Assembly: GCA_029212365.1 (NCBI GenBank)
Contig: JARGOC010000007.1
Coordinates: 1-64,000, forward strand
From: Roseovarius sp.
GTDB lineage: Bacteria; Pseudomonadota; Alphaproteobacteria; Rhodobacterales; Rhodobacteraceae
DNA length: 64,000 nt
Reading direction: 5' to 3'
The position numbers and the translations under genes are program-made. Below the pieces are notes generated by a model, which saw nothing but the letters and a program-made list of their open reading frames with translations, was not told where the DNA came from and made no database searches. This document shows positions 26,821-35,410 of this stretch, piece after piece (positions within the stretch are counted from its first letter, which is position 1; every line of letters starts with the position of its first letter).

Positions 26821-27783
26821 CTACTTATATTCAATAATTTTCTTTCGCTTACCACGCAAGCGCGTGAGGTGGTAGCTCAGCACGCCTTGGGCTTCGGGGA
26901 GTTTTCCCAGCACTGTAAAAAAGGCGCGTTCCCAGCGATCAGCGCCGGTGTCCTTTCGGCCAAGGCGCAGCATTTGTGCGGGGTATACCAACAGCAGCAA
27001 CAGTACCCAAGGGCACAACAAAGCGCCTGCCAGAATTGCAATTGGCAGGCCCGCGCCCCAAACCAAAGCCCGACGGGTTTCACGCACCCAGTGGCGCTCA
27101 GGCGGGGCGCCGTGCAAGGCCGCCCCTTCGCCGTAGGCGTGTCCCGCGCGGGTGCTGCGCCGCCACCACTGAGCCAGCCGGGTCATATCCGCGTCGTGCC
27201 ACGTCATGTCTGCATCAAGGCGTTCGATCTGCCAGCCGCCACGGCGCAAGCGCACGCACAGCTCGGGCTCTTCTCCGGCGATCAGTGTGGCGTCATAAAA
27301 CCCCACTTGTTTCAACGCACTCAACCGCATCATGGCATCACCGCCGCAGGCCTTTGCAGGGCCAATGGGCGTGTCCCATTCGTGGTCACACAGCCGATTG
27401 TAAACGCTGGCCTCGGGAAACCGCTCGCGTCTGCGACCACAGACCACAGCCAGTTGCGCGTTGGCTTGCAGCGCTGTCACAGCCGCCTCAATCCAGCCAT
27501 CCTGCAAGGCGCAATCACCGTCAATCATCTGCACATATGTGATGTCATCTGACAGCAGTTCCAGCCCGGTGTTGCGCGCGCGTGCCGCCGTAAAGGGCTG
27601 TGTCAGATCAAGCGAGACAACCTCGGCCCCATATGCCTGAGCCGCCTCCACACTGCCATCCGTTGATCCGCTGTCCACATAGATCACCCGCGCCAAGCCC
27701 TTGGGCAGGGATGCCAGGCAAGCCTTAAAACGCGCGCCCTCATTGCGGCCAATGATGATGGTGGCAACCTTGGGTGCGCTCAT
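26821..27783 (-). CDS. Glycosyltransferase family 2 with C-terminal membrane segments
   Basis: The 320-aa protein has KVATIIIGRNEGARFKACLA at the N-terminus, VIYVDSGSTDGSVEAA, AARARNTGLELL, MIDGDCALQDGW (metal site) and LIAGEEPELCVRLRRGGW in the acceptor half. One or two hydrophobic helices lie at about 245-275. It is probably membrane-associated and extends a lipid-linked glycan. The start overlaps the upstream gene stop by 4 nt (27780-27783, ATGA). It is the last gene of a minus-strand run that begins at COQ9. Confidence 0.9.
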   Translation of the reverse strand: MSAPKVATIIIGRNEGARFKACLASLPKGLARVIYVDSGSTDGSVEAAQAYGAEVVSLDLTQPFTAARARNTGLELLSDDITYVQMIDGDCALQDGWIEAAVTALQANAQLAVVCGRRRERFPEASVYNRLCDHEWDTPIGPAKACGGDAMMRLSALKQVGFYDATLIAGEEPELCVRLRRGGWQIERLDADMTWHDADMTRLAQWWRRSTRAGHAYGEGAALHGAPPERHWVRETRRALVWGAGLPIAILAGALLCPWVLLLLLVYPAQMLRLGRKDTGADRWERAFFTVLGKLPEAQGVLSYHLTRLRGKRKKIIEYK

Positions 27784-28826
27784 TCCGCGACCTCGTGCAG
27801 ATAGGCCTCAAAGACGTCAGAGCGGTGCAGGAAACCTGCATCCTGTAGCGGGCGCAGGCCGGCATATCTCTCGGCTTGATCGGACCAGAGTGTCAGATCA
27901 GGGTCCGAGCGGAACCTGTCCAGCCGCTTGTGGTCTTCGCCGTGTGGAATAACCCCGCGCGCGGCTGTATCGGCATCACGCGCCATGGGCGCATTGGTGA
28001 ATTTGTAGTGCAGGATCAGGGCCGACATATCGGCGCAGGCCACATTGGCCGCCGCATGGGGGTGCACGCCGGGCATCACGCCTGGCAGGACCTTCACCAG
28101 CGGGTGTTTGGTCAGGCAACACGCCTCCCCGAATACCCGCGCGCGGGTGCCGCCAAACAGCATAGGGATATCAGCGTTTGAGGTTGTGTTGCCGTGCAAA
28201 AACCAGGCAAAGCCAATCTCGGGATCATGGTAGTCGTGCTGTGTGATTTCGCGCAAATCATAGTGATCAAACTCAGACAAGGCTTCTTCATAACTTAGCT
28301 GGCCTGCGTCATGCAAAGTCATGCGCGGAAACATCTCAAGCATCTGTGCCACAAGGGCGGTATAGCCATGTGCATCCAGATAGCGCGTCAATCCTGGCAG
28401 GCCAATCTGGGTTGCGCGCTCAAAGGTGAATATCTCATCCATGTCCGCATAAAGACACCAATGCCCCGGCGCGCAGGTTTCGGCTGCGTAATGGCGAAAG
28501 TCATTTTCGATCTCGCCCCAGGGCAAGGTGGATTGCACGACAGTGCAATCACCCTCCCGGCGCAGCTGATTTAAGGTGCTATCGGTTGATCCATTGTCAC
28601 AAAACACGAAATGAGCAGCGCCCAGCTGGCGGTAGTGCTCAAGAAACGCATCGAGGTAAAAGCCGCCGTCGCGCACCAAGGCGATGACAATCACATCCTG
28701 CGCACCCACTTGAGGCTGCATCGGGCCGTGCAGATGCTTCACCGATCGGCGGAACCGTTTTTGGTGCCGGACCTTGGCCAATTTGCTGCGCAGGCGCTGT
28801 GTGAAGGAAGGCGGGGCTTGCGTCAT
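27780..28826 (-). CDS. Glycosyltransferase family 2/92-like protein
   Basis: The 348-aa protein with a basic N-terminus shows DVIVIALVRDGGFYLDAFLE, HFVFCDNGSTDSTLNQL, WCLYADMDEIFTFE (DXD-type site) and a His-rich second half. These are features of the glycosyltransferase group often named Glyco_tranf_2_4 or GT92-like. It should be cytoplasmic. It starts 2 nt after the small membrane-protein gene and overlaps the next GT2 by ATGA, so the three are tightly coupled. Its sugar specificity is not readable. Confidence 0.82.
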   Translation of the reverse strand: MTQAPPSFTQRLRSKLAKVRHQKRFRRSVKHLHGPMQPQVGAQDVIVIALVRDGGFYLDAFLEHYRQLGAAHFVFCDNGSTDSTLNQLRREGDCTVVQSTLPWGEIENDFRHYAAETCAPGHWCLYADMDEIFTFERATQIGLPGLTRYLDAHGYTALVAQMLEMFPRMTLHDAGQLSYEEALSEFDHYDLREITQHDYHDPEIGFAWFLHGNTTSNADIPMLFGGTRARVFGEACCLTKHPLVKVLPGVMPGVHPHAAANVACADMSALILHYKFTNAPMARDADTAARGVIPHGEDHKRLDRFRSDPDLTLWSDQAERYAGLRPLQDAGFLHRSDVFEAYLHEVAE

Positions 28827-28828
28827 CG

Positions 28829-29383
28829 TTATCCGAACATCCGGGCGATCAGCACCACAATGGTGAGTGGCACAAGGCTGGCGTGTAGCACATGGTCAAA
28901 GTAATTGCTGCTGCCAATCTTGAAAACCCACAGCGCCTGACCTGCCACGGCAATCAGCGCGATGATCCAATGGCCGGTGAGCCCGGCACACAGGGATAGC
29001 GCCAAAACGATCAGCGCCACAGGCAGGGGGCGATATCCAAACCTATAGAGATCAACCGGCAACACCCCGAAACTGGCCGCAAGGAAAGGAATATAAAGGG
29101 CCAAAAACCCCAGCAATTCAGCCGTACCAAAGGGCTGAAAGGGCAGTCCGATGGCCCCAAATGCCTGTCGCAGGATCAGGATGGGAAGGACCACACCAAT
29201 GGGATCCAACACCGCAACGATGCCACGCAAGGCCATTGAGTGGCGCAAGAAGCGGACCAACAGCCCGCCTGCCACGATGCCAGTGATCAGCGCCGCAATG
29301 CCCGGCAGCATCAGCGAGGCAATGCCCCAGATAACCCATCCCAGAAGGATCGCCAGAAAGACAGATGTCACACGCTCGTTCAT
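28829..29383 (-). CDS. Polytopic membrane protein of unknown function
   Basis: The 184-aa protein is almost entirely hydrophobic, with about five or six membrane segments (for example VFLAILLGWVIWGIASLM and LVPLTIVVLIARMFG at the end). I do not recognise a family. The ATG at 29383 is chosen because it follows GGAGG and overlaps the upstream stop as ATGA (29380-29383); an upstream GTG would be inside the neighbour. Position between a sialidase-like protein and two glycosyltransferases suggests a part in surface glycan synthesis or transport, which is inference only. Confidence 0.75.
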   Translation of the reverse strand: MNERVTSVFLAILLGWVIWGIASLMLPGIAALITGIVAGGLLVRFLRHSMALRGIVAVLDPIGVVLPILILRQAFGAIGLPFQPFGTAELLGFLALYIPFLAASFGVLPVDLYRFGYRPLPVALIVLALSLCAGLTGHWIIALIAVAGQALWVFKIGSSNYFDHVLHASLVPLTIVVLIARMFG

Positions 29384-30495
29384 TGTGCCTCCACCCACGC
29401 CTGGTTGAACAGGCAGGCCCGGATGCCGCGCTTGGTGGCATGGGAATAGGTCAGCAGAATATCACCACCCGACAAGCGGCGCAGCATAGGATAGCGCGCA
29501 TCGCCATCGTCCTGCTCCAGCGTGGAAATCACCTGCCAATTGTGGCCCTCATCACCCGAAATCGCCAATCGCAGGCGATCAGCGCCTGCGGCATCATCAT
29601 TCATCGCCATCAGGATACGACCATCGCCCAAGGCCAAAGCAGCCACGGGCGCGCTGGGGTTGGCAATGTCAGTGGAGTGCGCCACGCTCCAGCTTTTGCC
29701 ACCGTTTTCAGTATGGCTGACCAGCAACCGACCACTGGGGTCAAAATCGCGCAGAAATGCCACCGCGCGTGTATCGCTGAGAGGCACCACCATCGGCTGG
29801 ATCGGCTTGTTGCCAACACCTGCCATGCGGCGGCTATCACAGACACGGCCATCCGAATCGAGCCGCACAAAGGCGCCATAGGTCGCCCCCATTTCAAAAT
29901 ACGCAGGCAAGGCATAGGTATCATCCGCCATCGCCACCATGGGCGATTTCACCAGAAATGACCGGTTCAAAAAGGGTGACAGGCTTAACTTGCGCGCCCA
30001 CATCAGCCCGCCCTGCCCCAGCCGCAGATCCGCAACCGAGGCCATGGCCCAGCCGCCCACCGATACCACAGTGGCAAACATCCCGCCTGTGGCGTTCTCG
30101 TTTTCTACGGTATTGCCCAGGGTGACGACCAGTTGTTCAGGCTCAAACACATCGCCCAGCGCGCGGCGGGTCACAATGGGACCGGGCGCGCCAGCGTGCC
30201 AGCCAGCGCCTGTTTGCGTAAAGCGCACAGCGTGGATGTCTACATCTGCCTGGGCCTCGTGTGAGCCTTCGAACCATGTGATGTAGAACTCATCGTGATC
30301 CAACAGGATGGCAGGCGAATGGGCCTGGCCTGTCGGAGCCATGTAATCGAATATGCGTTCAAACTGTGGGCTGCCTGTTGCCGTAACTGCTTGCGGCATT
30401 TTGAAACGCCAGTTCAAACGCTCGCGCTGCCACAGGGCAAAGGCGCTTAGCCCCACGCTCAGCACTGCCAGCAGAATGATCAGGTATAATCCCAT
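29380..30495 (-). CDS. Membrane-anchored sialidase-like (BNR/Asp-box) protein
   Basis: The 371-aa protein has an N-terminal signal anchor (MGLYLIILLAVLSVGLSAFAL). The rest is beta-rich with two Asp-box-like repeats, SHTENGGKSWSV and ISGDEGHNWQV (consensus S-x-D-x-G-x-x-W), which mark the six-bladed propeller of sialidases and related lectins. The conserved catalytic Arg triad was not verified, so it may be a binding protein rather than a hydrolase. The frame is open upstream of 30495, but that part lies inside the quinone oxidoreductase gene; the ATG at 30495 puts the anchor at the N-terminus, with AAGGTGG 12 nt before it. It is probably periplasm-facing and acts on the glycan. Confidence 0.75.
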   Translation of the reverse strand: MGLYLIILLAVLSVGLSAFALWQRERLNWRFKMPQAVTATGSPQFERIFDYMAPTGQAHSPAILLDHDEFYITWFEGSHEAQADVDIHAVRFTQTGAGWHAGAPGPIVTRRALGDVFEPEQLVVTLGNTVENENATGGMFATVVSVGGWAMASVADLRLGQGGLMWARKLSLSPFLNRSFLVKSPMVAMADDTYALPAYFEMGATYGAFVRLDSDGRVCDSRRMAGVGNKPIQPMVVPLSDTRAVAFLRDFDPSGRLLVSHTENGGKSWSVAHSTDIANPSAPVAALALGDGRILMAMNDDAAGADRLRLAISGDEGHNWQVISTLEQDDGDARYPMLRRLSGGDILLTYSHATKRGIRACLFNQAWVEAQ

Positions 30496-30502
30496 TGTGT
30501 GC

Positions 30503-31486
30503 TTAATCCACCTTGAGAACGATCTTGCCGATATGATTGCCCTCTTCCATATGGGCATGGGCCGCCGCCGCATCCCCCAGCGCGTAATCGCTGTCCATCA
30601 CCGGTTTGATCCGGCCTGCATCCAGCAGCGGCCAAACTTGGCTGCGCAAGGCTTCGGCAATATGGGCTTTGGCCAGATCACTTTGCGGGCGCAGGGTTGA
30701 TCCGGTGATGGTCAGACGGCGCATCATCACCTGGGCAAAGTTCAGCTCGACCTTGGGGCCTTGCAGAAAGGCGATTTGCACCAGACGGCCATCATCGGCC
30801 AGAGATTTGACATTGCGAGGCAGGTACGACCCGCCCACCATATCAAGGATCAGATTGGCTCCCCCTTCGGCGCGGACGATTTCTACAAAATCCTCGTCAC
30901 GGTAGTTGATCGCGCGTTCTGCACCCAGTTCGGCGCAGACGCGGCATTTGTCATCAGACCCAGCCGTGGCAAACACCCGTGCACCCAAGGTATGGGCCAG
31001 TTGAATGGCCGTGGTGCCAATCCCGCTGGAACCGCCATGCACAAGGAAACGCTCGCCCGCTTGCAGGCCGCCACGCTGAAAGACGTTGGACCAGACGGTG
31101 AAATAGGTTTCCGGCAGGCAGGCCGCCTCGCGCAGGTCCATATCCTTGGGGATGGGCAGGCAATGCGCCGCGGGTGTGGTGACATATTCGGCATATCCAC
31201 CGCCGGGCAACAGGGCACACAGCTGGTCGCCAATGGCCCAATCACTGACACCCTCGCCCAGCTCAACCACCTCACCCGAGGCCTCAAGCCCCGGCAGATC
31301 ACTGGCGGTAGGAGGCGGCGCATAAAGCCCCGCACGTTGCAAGGCATCGGGGCGGTTGACCCCGGCATAGGCGACCCGGATCAACACCTCGCCGGGGCGC
31401 GGTGTGGGCACGGGGCGCGAGGTCATTTGCAAAACCTCCGGCCCACCGGGCTGTGTGATCTCTACGGCGCTCATCATCTTGGTCAT
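30503..31486 (-). CDS. NAD(P)H:quinone oxidoreductase, zinc-independent MDR family
   Basis: The 327-aa medium-chain dehydrogenase/reductase of the QOR/PIG3 type reduces quinones with NADPH. It has GEVLIRVAYAGVNRPDALQR at the N-terminus, DLPGLEASGEVVELG, the Rossmann motif LVHGGSSGIGTTAIQLAHTLGARV (residues about 145-168) and a C-terminal NHIGKIVLKV. Structural Zn Cys residues of alcohol dehydrogenases are missing, as expected. The ATG at 31486 follows AAGGAAG. It lies 12 nt after COQ9 and 7 nt before the sialidase-like gene, so it is likely part of the same transcript. Confidence 0.9.
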   Translation of the reverse strand: MTKMMSAVEITQPGGPEVLQMTSRPVPTPRPGEVLIRVAYAGVNRPDALQRAGLYAPPPTASDLPGLEASGEVVELGEGVSDWAIGDQLCALLPGGGYAEYVTTPAAHCLPIPKDMDLREAACLPETYFTVWSNVFQRGGLQAGERFLVHGGSSGIGTTAIQLAHTLGARVFATAGSDDKCRVCAELGAERAINYRDEDFVEIVRAEGGANLILDMVGGSYLPRNVKSLADDGRLVQIAFLQGPKVELNFAQVMMRRLTITGSTLRPQSDLAKAHIAEALRSQVWPLLDAGRIKPVMDSDYALGDAAAAHAHMEEGNHIGKIVLKVD

Positions 31487-31498
31487 TGGTGTTCTTCC

Positions 31499-32188
31499 TT
31501 ACTTGGGGCCACTCCAGCGGCCGGGCATACCTGCCTGCTGAGTGTCTGAGGGCGCTTTGATACGACCCAGAATCGACATCGGAGCCGCCATCAACTGGCT
31601 TACGATCTTGTTGTCACGTGCTTGAGCCTTGAATTTCTCAAACTGCATAACGTTTTCAATCCTGCGGTCCAGAAACTCCCATGTGTTGGCGTGATCAGGG
31701 CTGTCATCGCCCAGCCAGTACAGCACAGTTGAGCCGTAGACACCTGACAGCGTGGCGCGTTTGGTGTACCAGTTTACATCCTCAGATGTATCGCCCAGCG
31801 CTATCCAGATGTGATCGCAGGTGCCCCAAATAGCGCGTGCACCATCGCCTGCGTACATGGGCAAGGAAAACAGCGCCATGCCGCGGCGCACCAGCTCTTT
31901 GTCTTCTACTGCCTCAAGCCGCAAACGCACTGCCGTGGCGATACGATCCCGAAAGCGCAGCTCTGACAGGTTTTTTTCAGCCAAACGGGCCAGCATGTGC
32001 TGATCGCCCGCTTCGTGATAAGCTATCGCCAGATCGACAGCGCCGCGCGGGCACGCCGAGTGGGCCACCGATGCATCCAGCCCGGCATCCTCAATGGCAG
32101 CGGCGAAGGTGGCCGCGCTCCAGCCATCAAACGGGACATGGGGCAATGCGGCGTCAAGCAATTGCTGTGTTGGGTCACTATTGGCCAT
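31499..32188 (-). CDS. COQ9 family ubiquinone biosynthesis protein
   Basis: The 229-aa protein has the COQ9 layout: an N-terminal TetR-like helical part (QQLLDAALPHVPFDGWSAAT) and the lipid-binding COQ9 domain with LFSLPMYAGDGARAIWGTCD, SEDVNWYTKRATLSGVYGST and DHANTWEFLDRRIENVMQFE. It assists the hydroxylation steps of ubiquinone synthesis at the inner membrane. The ATG at 32188 has AAAGG upstream and replaces an in-frame TTG. It is divergent from rpsU across 113 bp and is the first gene of the minus-strand run down to 26.8 kb. Confidence 0.92.
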   Translation of the reverse strand: MANSDPTQQLLDAALPHVPFDGWSAATFAAAIEDAGLDASVAHSACPRGAVDLAIAYHEAGDQHMLARLAEKNLSELRFRDRIATAVRLRLEAVEDKELVRRGMALFSLPMYAGDGARAIWGTCDHIWIALGDTSEDVNWYTKRATLSGVYGSTVLYWLGDDSPDHANTWEFLDRRIENVMQFEKFKAQARDNKIVSQLMAAPMSILGRIKAPSDTQQAGMPGRWSGPK

Positions 32189-32301
32189 GATGTGCCTTTC
32201 AAGAGTCTTTGCGCGCACCCTAGACAAATAAAAAGGGCTTTGCTATATGGCGCCTTCCTGCAATTCATTGCAACTCAAACTAGAAAGGTGGTGAAAACCA
32301 C

Positions 32302-32508
32302 ATGCAGGTATCGGTTCGCGACAACAATGTCGATCAGGCGCTTCGTGCCCTGAAGAAAAAGCTGCAGCGTGAAGGTGTGTTTCGTGAAATGAAGCTTAAG
32401 CAACATTTCGAGAAACCGTCAGAGAAAAAAGCACGCGAAAAAGCCGAGGCAATCCGCCGGGCGCGCAAGCTAGCCCGTAAGAAAGCCCAACGCGAGGGAA
32501 TGCTCTAA
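32302..32508 (+). CDS. rpsU: 30S ribosomal protein S21
   Basis: The 68-aa basic protein ([20 protein letters not shown]) has the S21 signature and a Lys/Arg-rich C-terminus ([17 protein letters not shown]). It joins the 30S subunit near the anti-Shine-Dalgarno region. Purine-rich AAAGGTGG lies upstream of the ATG. An intrinsic terminator follows 35 nt after the stop. It is monocistronic, divergent from COQ9. Confidence 0.97.
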   Translation: MQVSVRDNNVDQALRALKKKLQREGVFREMKLKQHFEKPSEKKAREKAEAIRRARKLARKKAQREGML

Positions 32509-32542
32509 GCATTTTTTCGGTTTTCTGACCACAAGATTGACG

Positions 32543-32578
32543 ACCCCCGGATGCTTTGCTTCGGGGGTTTGTCTTTTT
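32543..32578 (+). terminator. Rho-independent terminator of rpsU
   Basis: ACCCCCG (32543-32549) pairs with CGGGGGT (32562-32568) over a 12-nt loop and is followed by TTTGTCTTTTT. It is the clearest terminator in this part of the window. Confidence 0.9.
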
Positions 32579-32648
32579 GGGGTGTGACCTAACGGAGTGG
32601 CTGCGCCACGCTTTATAGATTTGATTGGGGGCCAGCCCCCACCCCCTC

Positions 32649-32671
32649 GGGATACTTAACGCAAGAAGATG
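32649..32671 (+). repeat. Dispersed extragenic repeat, copy 1
   Basis: This 23-bp element begins GGGATACTT and ends GCAAGAAGATG. It matches the element at 62533-62555 (other strand) at 19 of 23 positions. Both copies are preceded by a C/G-rich stretch and lie outside genes. No function is known to me. Confidence 0.5.
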
Positions 32672-32773
32672 AGCCTGGCAGAATGCTGCTGACATGGAGA
32701 TAGTGCTTGATACAAGGGGGATGGTCACCTATCTGGACTAAATCCTACAGGCAGTTATCGGAAAGGGCATACC

Positions 32774-33436
32774 ATGTCCAATGCCCTGCAAACCGACCGT
32801 ATGATCCTGATTTTGATCGGATTTGTTCTGGTTTTGACTGTTGGCATCTATTTTGCCAGTCCCTCCTATTTTGCACTGAGCTTTGCAGCTGAGGATCATC
32901 TGGTGGAATACGGCACAGCGGTCGCGCTGTTTGTGGCCAGTTTGATCCTGCTTCGAAACGGGTTTTCTCTGAGCGGCAAGGCCACAAAGCTGGCCGTAGG
33001 TCTCACGTTTTTTTATGCGCTCCTGTTCTTCTTTGGCGCCGGTGAAGAAATATCTTGGGGGCAGCGCATCTTTGGCTGGGAAACCAGCGATGCGATGAAA
33101 GAGATCAACCGACAGAATGAGACGACGATCCACAACATCGAAATCGGTGGTGTTGCCTTGACCAAACATCTGTTCGGGCCGATTTTGACCACGGCCATTT
33201 TGCTGTATCTACTTGTTTTGCCATTGGTTTACCCACGTATTGGACGCATTGCGCGTGCGGTGGATTACATCGCCCTGCCAGTGCCCGGATTGCGCCACGC
33301 CGTATTGGCGCTGATCGCCAGTCTGGTCATTGCCGCCATTGATGTGGATCGCAAATGGGAGGTCTACGAGCTGATCTTTGGTCTGCTTGTCATGTCGATC
33401 TTTTTGCTGCCTCAGAACCGCGACAAAGTGCAATAA
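32774..33436 (+). CDS. Membrane protein with GEEISWGQR motif, function unknown
   Basis: The 220-aa protein has about six hydrophobic segments (first at 10-28). Between the third and fourth lies a strongly polar signature, FFGAGEEISWGQRIFGWETS (about 86-105), followed by NRQNETTIHNIEIGG. The same combination occurs in uncharacterised bacterial membrane proteins, often beside glycan genes; I cannot name a function. The acidic pair and Arg inside the membrane region suggest a catalytic or transport site. It stands alone between rpsU and aqpZ. Confidence 0.75.
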   Translation: MSNALQTDRMILILIGFVLVLTVGIYFASPSYFALSFAAEDHLVEYGTAVALFVASLILLRNGFSLSGKATKLAVGLTFFYALLFFFGAGEEISWGQRIFGWETSDAMKEINRQNETTIHNIEIGGVALTKHLFGPILTTAILLYLLVLPLVYPRIGRIARAVDYIALPVPGLRHAVLALIASLVIAAIDVDRKWEVYELIFGLLVMSIFLLPQNRDKVQ

Positions 33437-33552
33437 CCGGCAAACCGCGCTTCTTTAGTCTGATTTTTCCCCGTGAAACCCCTGATGCCTGTGGCATTGA
33501 GAGGGCATGAAGAGATAGCCCACATTTGGGCGTCGCAACGGGAGATTTACCT

Positions 33553-34239
33553 ATGAAGAAAATGATCGCTGAGTTTATCGGCACATTCACACTAGTGTTG
33601 TTGGGCTGCGGAGCGGCCGTCATCGCGGGCGCGGATATTGGCCTGACTGGCATTAGCTTTGCCTTTGGTCTGGCGCTGATCGGGATGGCCTATGGCATTG
33701 GTCCGGTGTCGGGGTGTCATATCAACCCGGCGGTGACGCTTGGGGTTGTGGCCTCGGGGCGGATGCAGATGCCAGAGGCTGTTCAATATATGATTGCACA
33801 GGTGGCTGGTGCCATTGCTGGTGCATTGGTGCTGATGATCATTGCCTCGGGCAAAGCGGATTATTCGGTAGCCGGGAACGGCCTGGGCCAGAACGGTTGG
33901 GGGGCTGGATACCTTGGTGAATACACCATGGCGGCCGCCTTTGTTTTTGAGCTGGTGGCGACATTCCTGTTCGTGACTGTGATCCTGGGCGCGACGGGTG
34001 CTGGTGCGCCCTCAGCCATGGCTGGACTGGCCATTGGTCTGACGCTGGTGGTGATCCATCTGGTGGGTATCAATGTGACTGGTGTATCGGTGAACCCGGC
34101 GCGCTCCATTGGGCCTGCGTTGTTTGCAGGTGCCACGGCGATCTCTCAATTGTGGTTGTTTATCGTCGCACCAATCATTGGCGGTGTGTTGGCGGGCCTT
34201 GTGTTCAAGGTTGGCCTGTTGGACGGCGACGACGCATAA
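33553..34239 (+). CDS. aqpZ: Aquaporin Z
   Basis: The 228-aa inner-membrane water channel has six membrane helices and the two half-helix NPA motifs, HINPAVTLG (about 62-70) and VSVNPARSIGPA (about 182-193). The N-terminus MKKMIAEFIGTFTLVLLGCG is typical of AqpZ; Phe, His, Thr and Arg of the water-selective filter seem retained in the expected segments. The ATG at 33553 follows GGGAG at good spacing, so the upstream in-frame ATG at 33526 is not used. Monocistronic by appearance. Confidence 0.94.
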   Translation: MKKMIAEFIGTFTLVLLGCGAAVIAGADIGLTGISFAFGLALIGMAYGIGPVSGCHINPAVTLGVVASGRMQMPEAVQYMIAQVAGAIAGALVLMIIASGKADYSVAGNGLGQNGWGAGYLGEYTMAAAFVFELVATFLFVTVILGATGAGAPSAMAGLAIGLTLVVIHLVGINVTGVSVNPARSIGPALFAGATAISQLWLFIVAPIIGGVLAGLVFKVGLLDGDDA

Positions 34240-34261
34240 ACTGATACCGTTGGGGACGGGG

Positions 34262-35305
34262 TCAGATGATCTCGTCCTCATCATACAAAGGGGCGGCGTC
34301 CAGATGTGCTGACACGCCTTCAGCCGCGGCATCGCCCCGCGGAGTTTCAACGATATGAAACAAAGCATCCCCCTCATACACCACCGGCATATTGGTGCGC
34401 CCGATTATGATGCCAGTGCTGTCACTCAGCACCTCGGCTTCAACTTCACCAAACGGATCTGAAACGGCGCCCAGACTGGTGCCCGGCTCCACCGTGTCAC
34501 CTATTGTCAAATAGCCGCGAAACACGCCGCCAGCGGGTGCGCGGTACCACCGCGAGTCACGGCACAGCACCGGATTTGCGCCTGCTTCGGGAAGGTTTTC
34601 AGCGCCAATCATGCCCAGATGATGCATGACGCGCAAAATGCCAGAGACCCCGGCACGCGCCGCCAGCTCATCAAAGCGCAGGCCCTCGCCCGCCTCATAC
34701 AACAACACGTCAATCCCGGCCGCTTCGGCGGCCATGCGCAAAGACCCTTCGCGCAGTTTTGAATTCATCATAACCGGCGCCCCAAAGGCCCGGCCCAGTG
34801 CCGCCAACCGCACGTTATCTGGCGTCAGGCGGATTTGCGGCAAATTGGTGCGGTGGATCGCGGCCGAGTGCAGATCAATCCCCACATCCGACCTCTGCAC
34901 CACTTCGGTCATGAATATATGCGCAAGGCGCGACGCCATGGACCCTTCTGACAGGCCGGGAAACACCCGGTTCAGATCTCGCCGGTCAGGCAGGTACCGC
35001 GAATGGTTGAGAAATCCGAAGGAATTGACGATGGGCACAGCCAATAATGTGCCCGCGATGTCATCCAATCCATCGGCCTTAAGCAGGCGACGCACAATTT
35101 CGACTCCGATCACCTCGTCCCCATGAATCGCGGCTGAGACAAACACCACCGGACCAGGGCGCGTGCCATGGATCACATGCACCGACAAATTGACGGGGGT
35201 GTGATCTGACAAGGTGCTGACCGGAATATCCACCGTTTGGCGGGTGCCGGGCAGGATTTCGTGATGGTTGATCTGAAAGGGCTGTCTGCTGCTCACCGTA
35301 CTCAC
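34262..35305 (-). CDS. Succinylglutamate desuccinylase/aspartoacylase family hydrolase
   Basis: The 347-aa M14-type zinc amidohydrolase has metal ligands HGDE (His61, Glu64) and DLHSA (His146), and substrate-binding NSFGFLNHSRYLPDRRDLNR. The C-terminal part (about 250-320, GVFRGYLTIGDTVEPGTSL) looks like a small lipoyl-like barrel, common in this subgroup. It probably cleaves an N-acyl amino acid; the exact substrate is unknown. It is separated by 105 bp from the upstream kinase-like gene and is last in that minus-strand series. Confidence 0.88.
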   Translation of the reverse strand: MSTVSSRQPFQINHHEILPGTRQTVDIPVSTLSDHTPVNLSVHVIHGTRPGPVVFVSAAIHGDEVIGVEIVRRLLKADGLDDIAGTLLAVPIVNSFGFLNHSRYLPDRRDLNRVFPGLSEGSMASRLAHIFMTEVVQRSDVGIDLHSAAIHRTNLPQIRLTPDNVRLAALGRAFGAPVMMNSKLREGSLRMAAEAAGIDVLLYEAGEGLRFDELAARAGVSGILRVMHHLGMIGAENLPEAGANPVLCRDSRWYRAPAGGVFRGYLTIGDTVEPGTSLGAVSDPFGEVEAEVLSDSTGIIIGRTNMPVVYEGDALFHIVETPRGDAAAEGVSAHLDAAPLYDEDEII

Positions 35306-35410
35306 CTGAGATTAGAACGCGCCAGCGATACGCAATTCAACTTGCTGTGTCCATCCATGGTGCGCGCGGGCGGTAGATACAATCGCCAAATGTCTGTTGG
35401 TGTCACGCGC

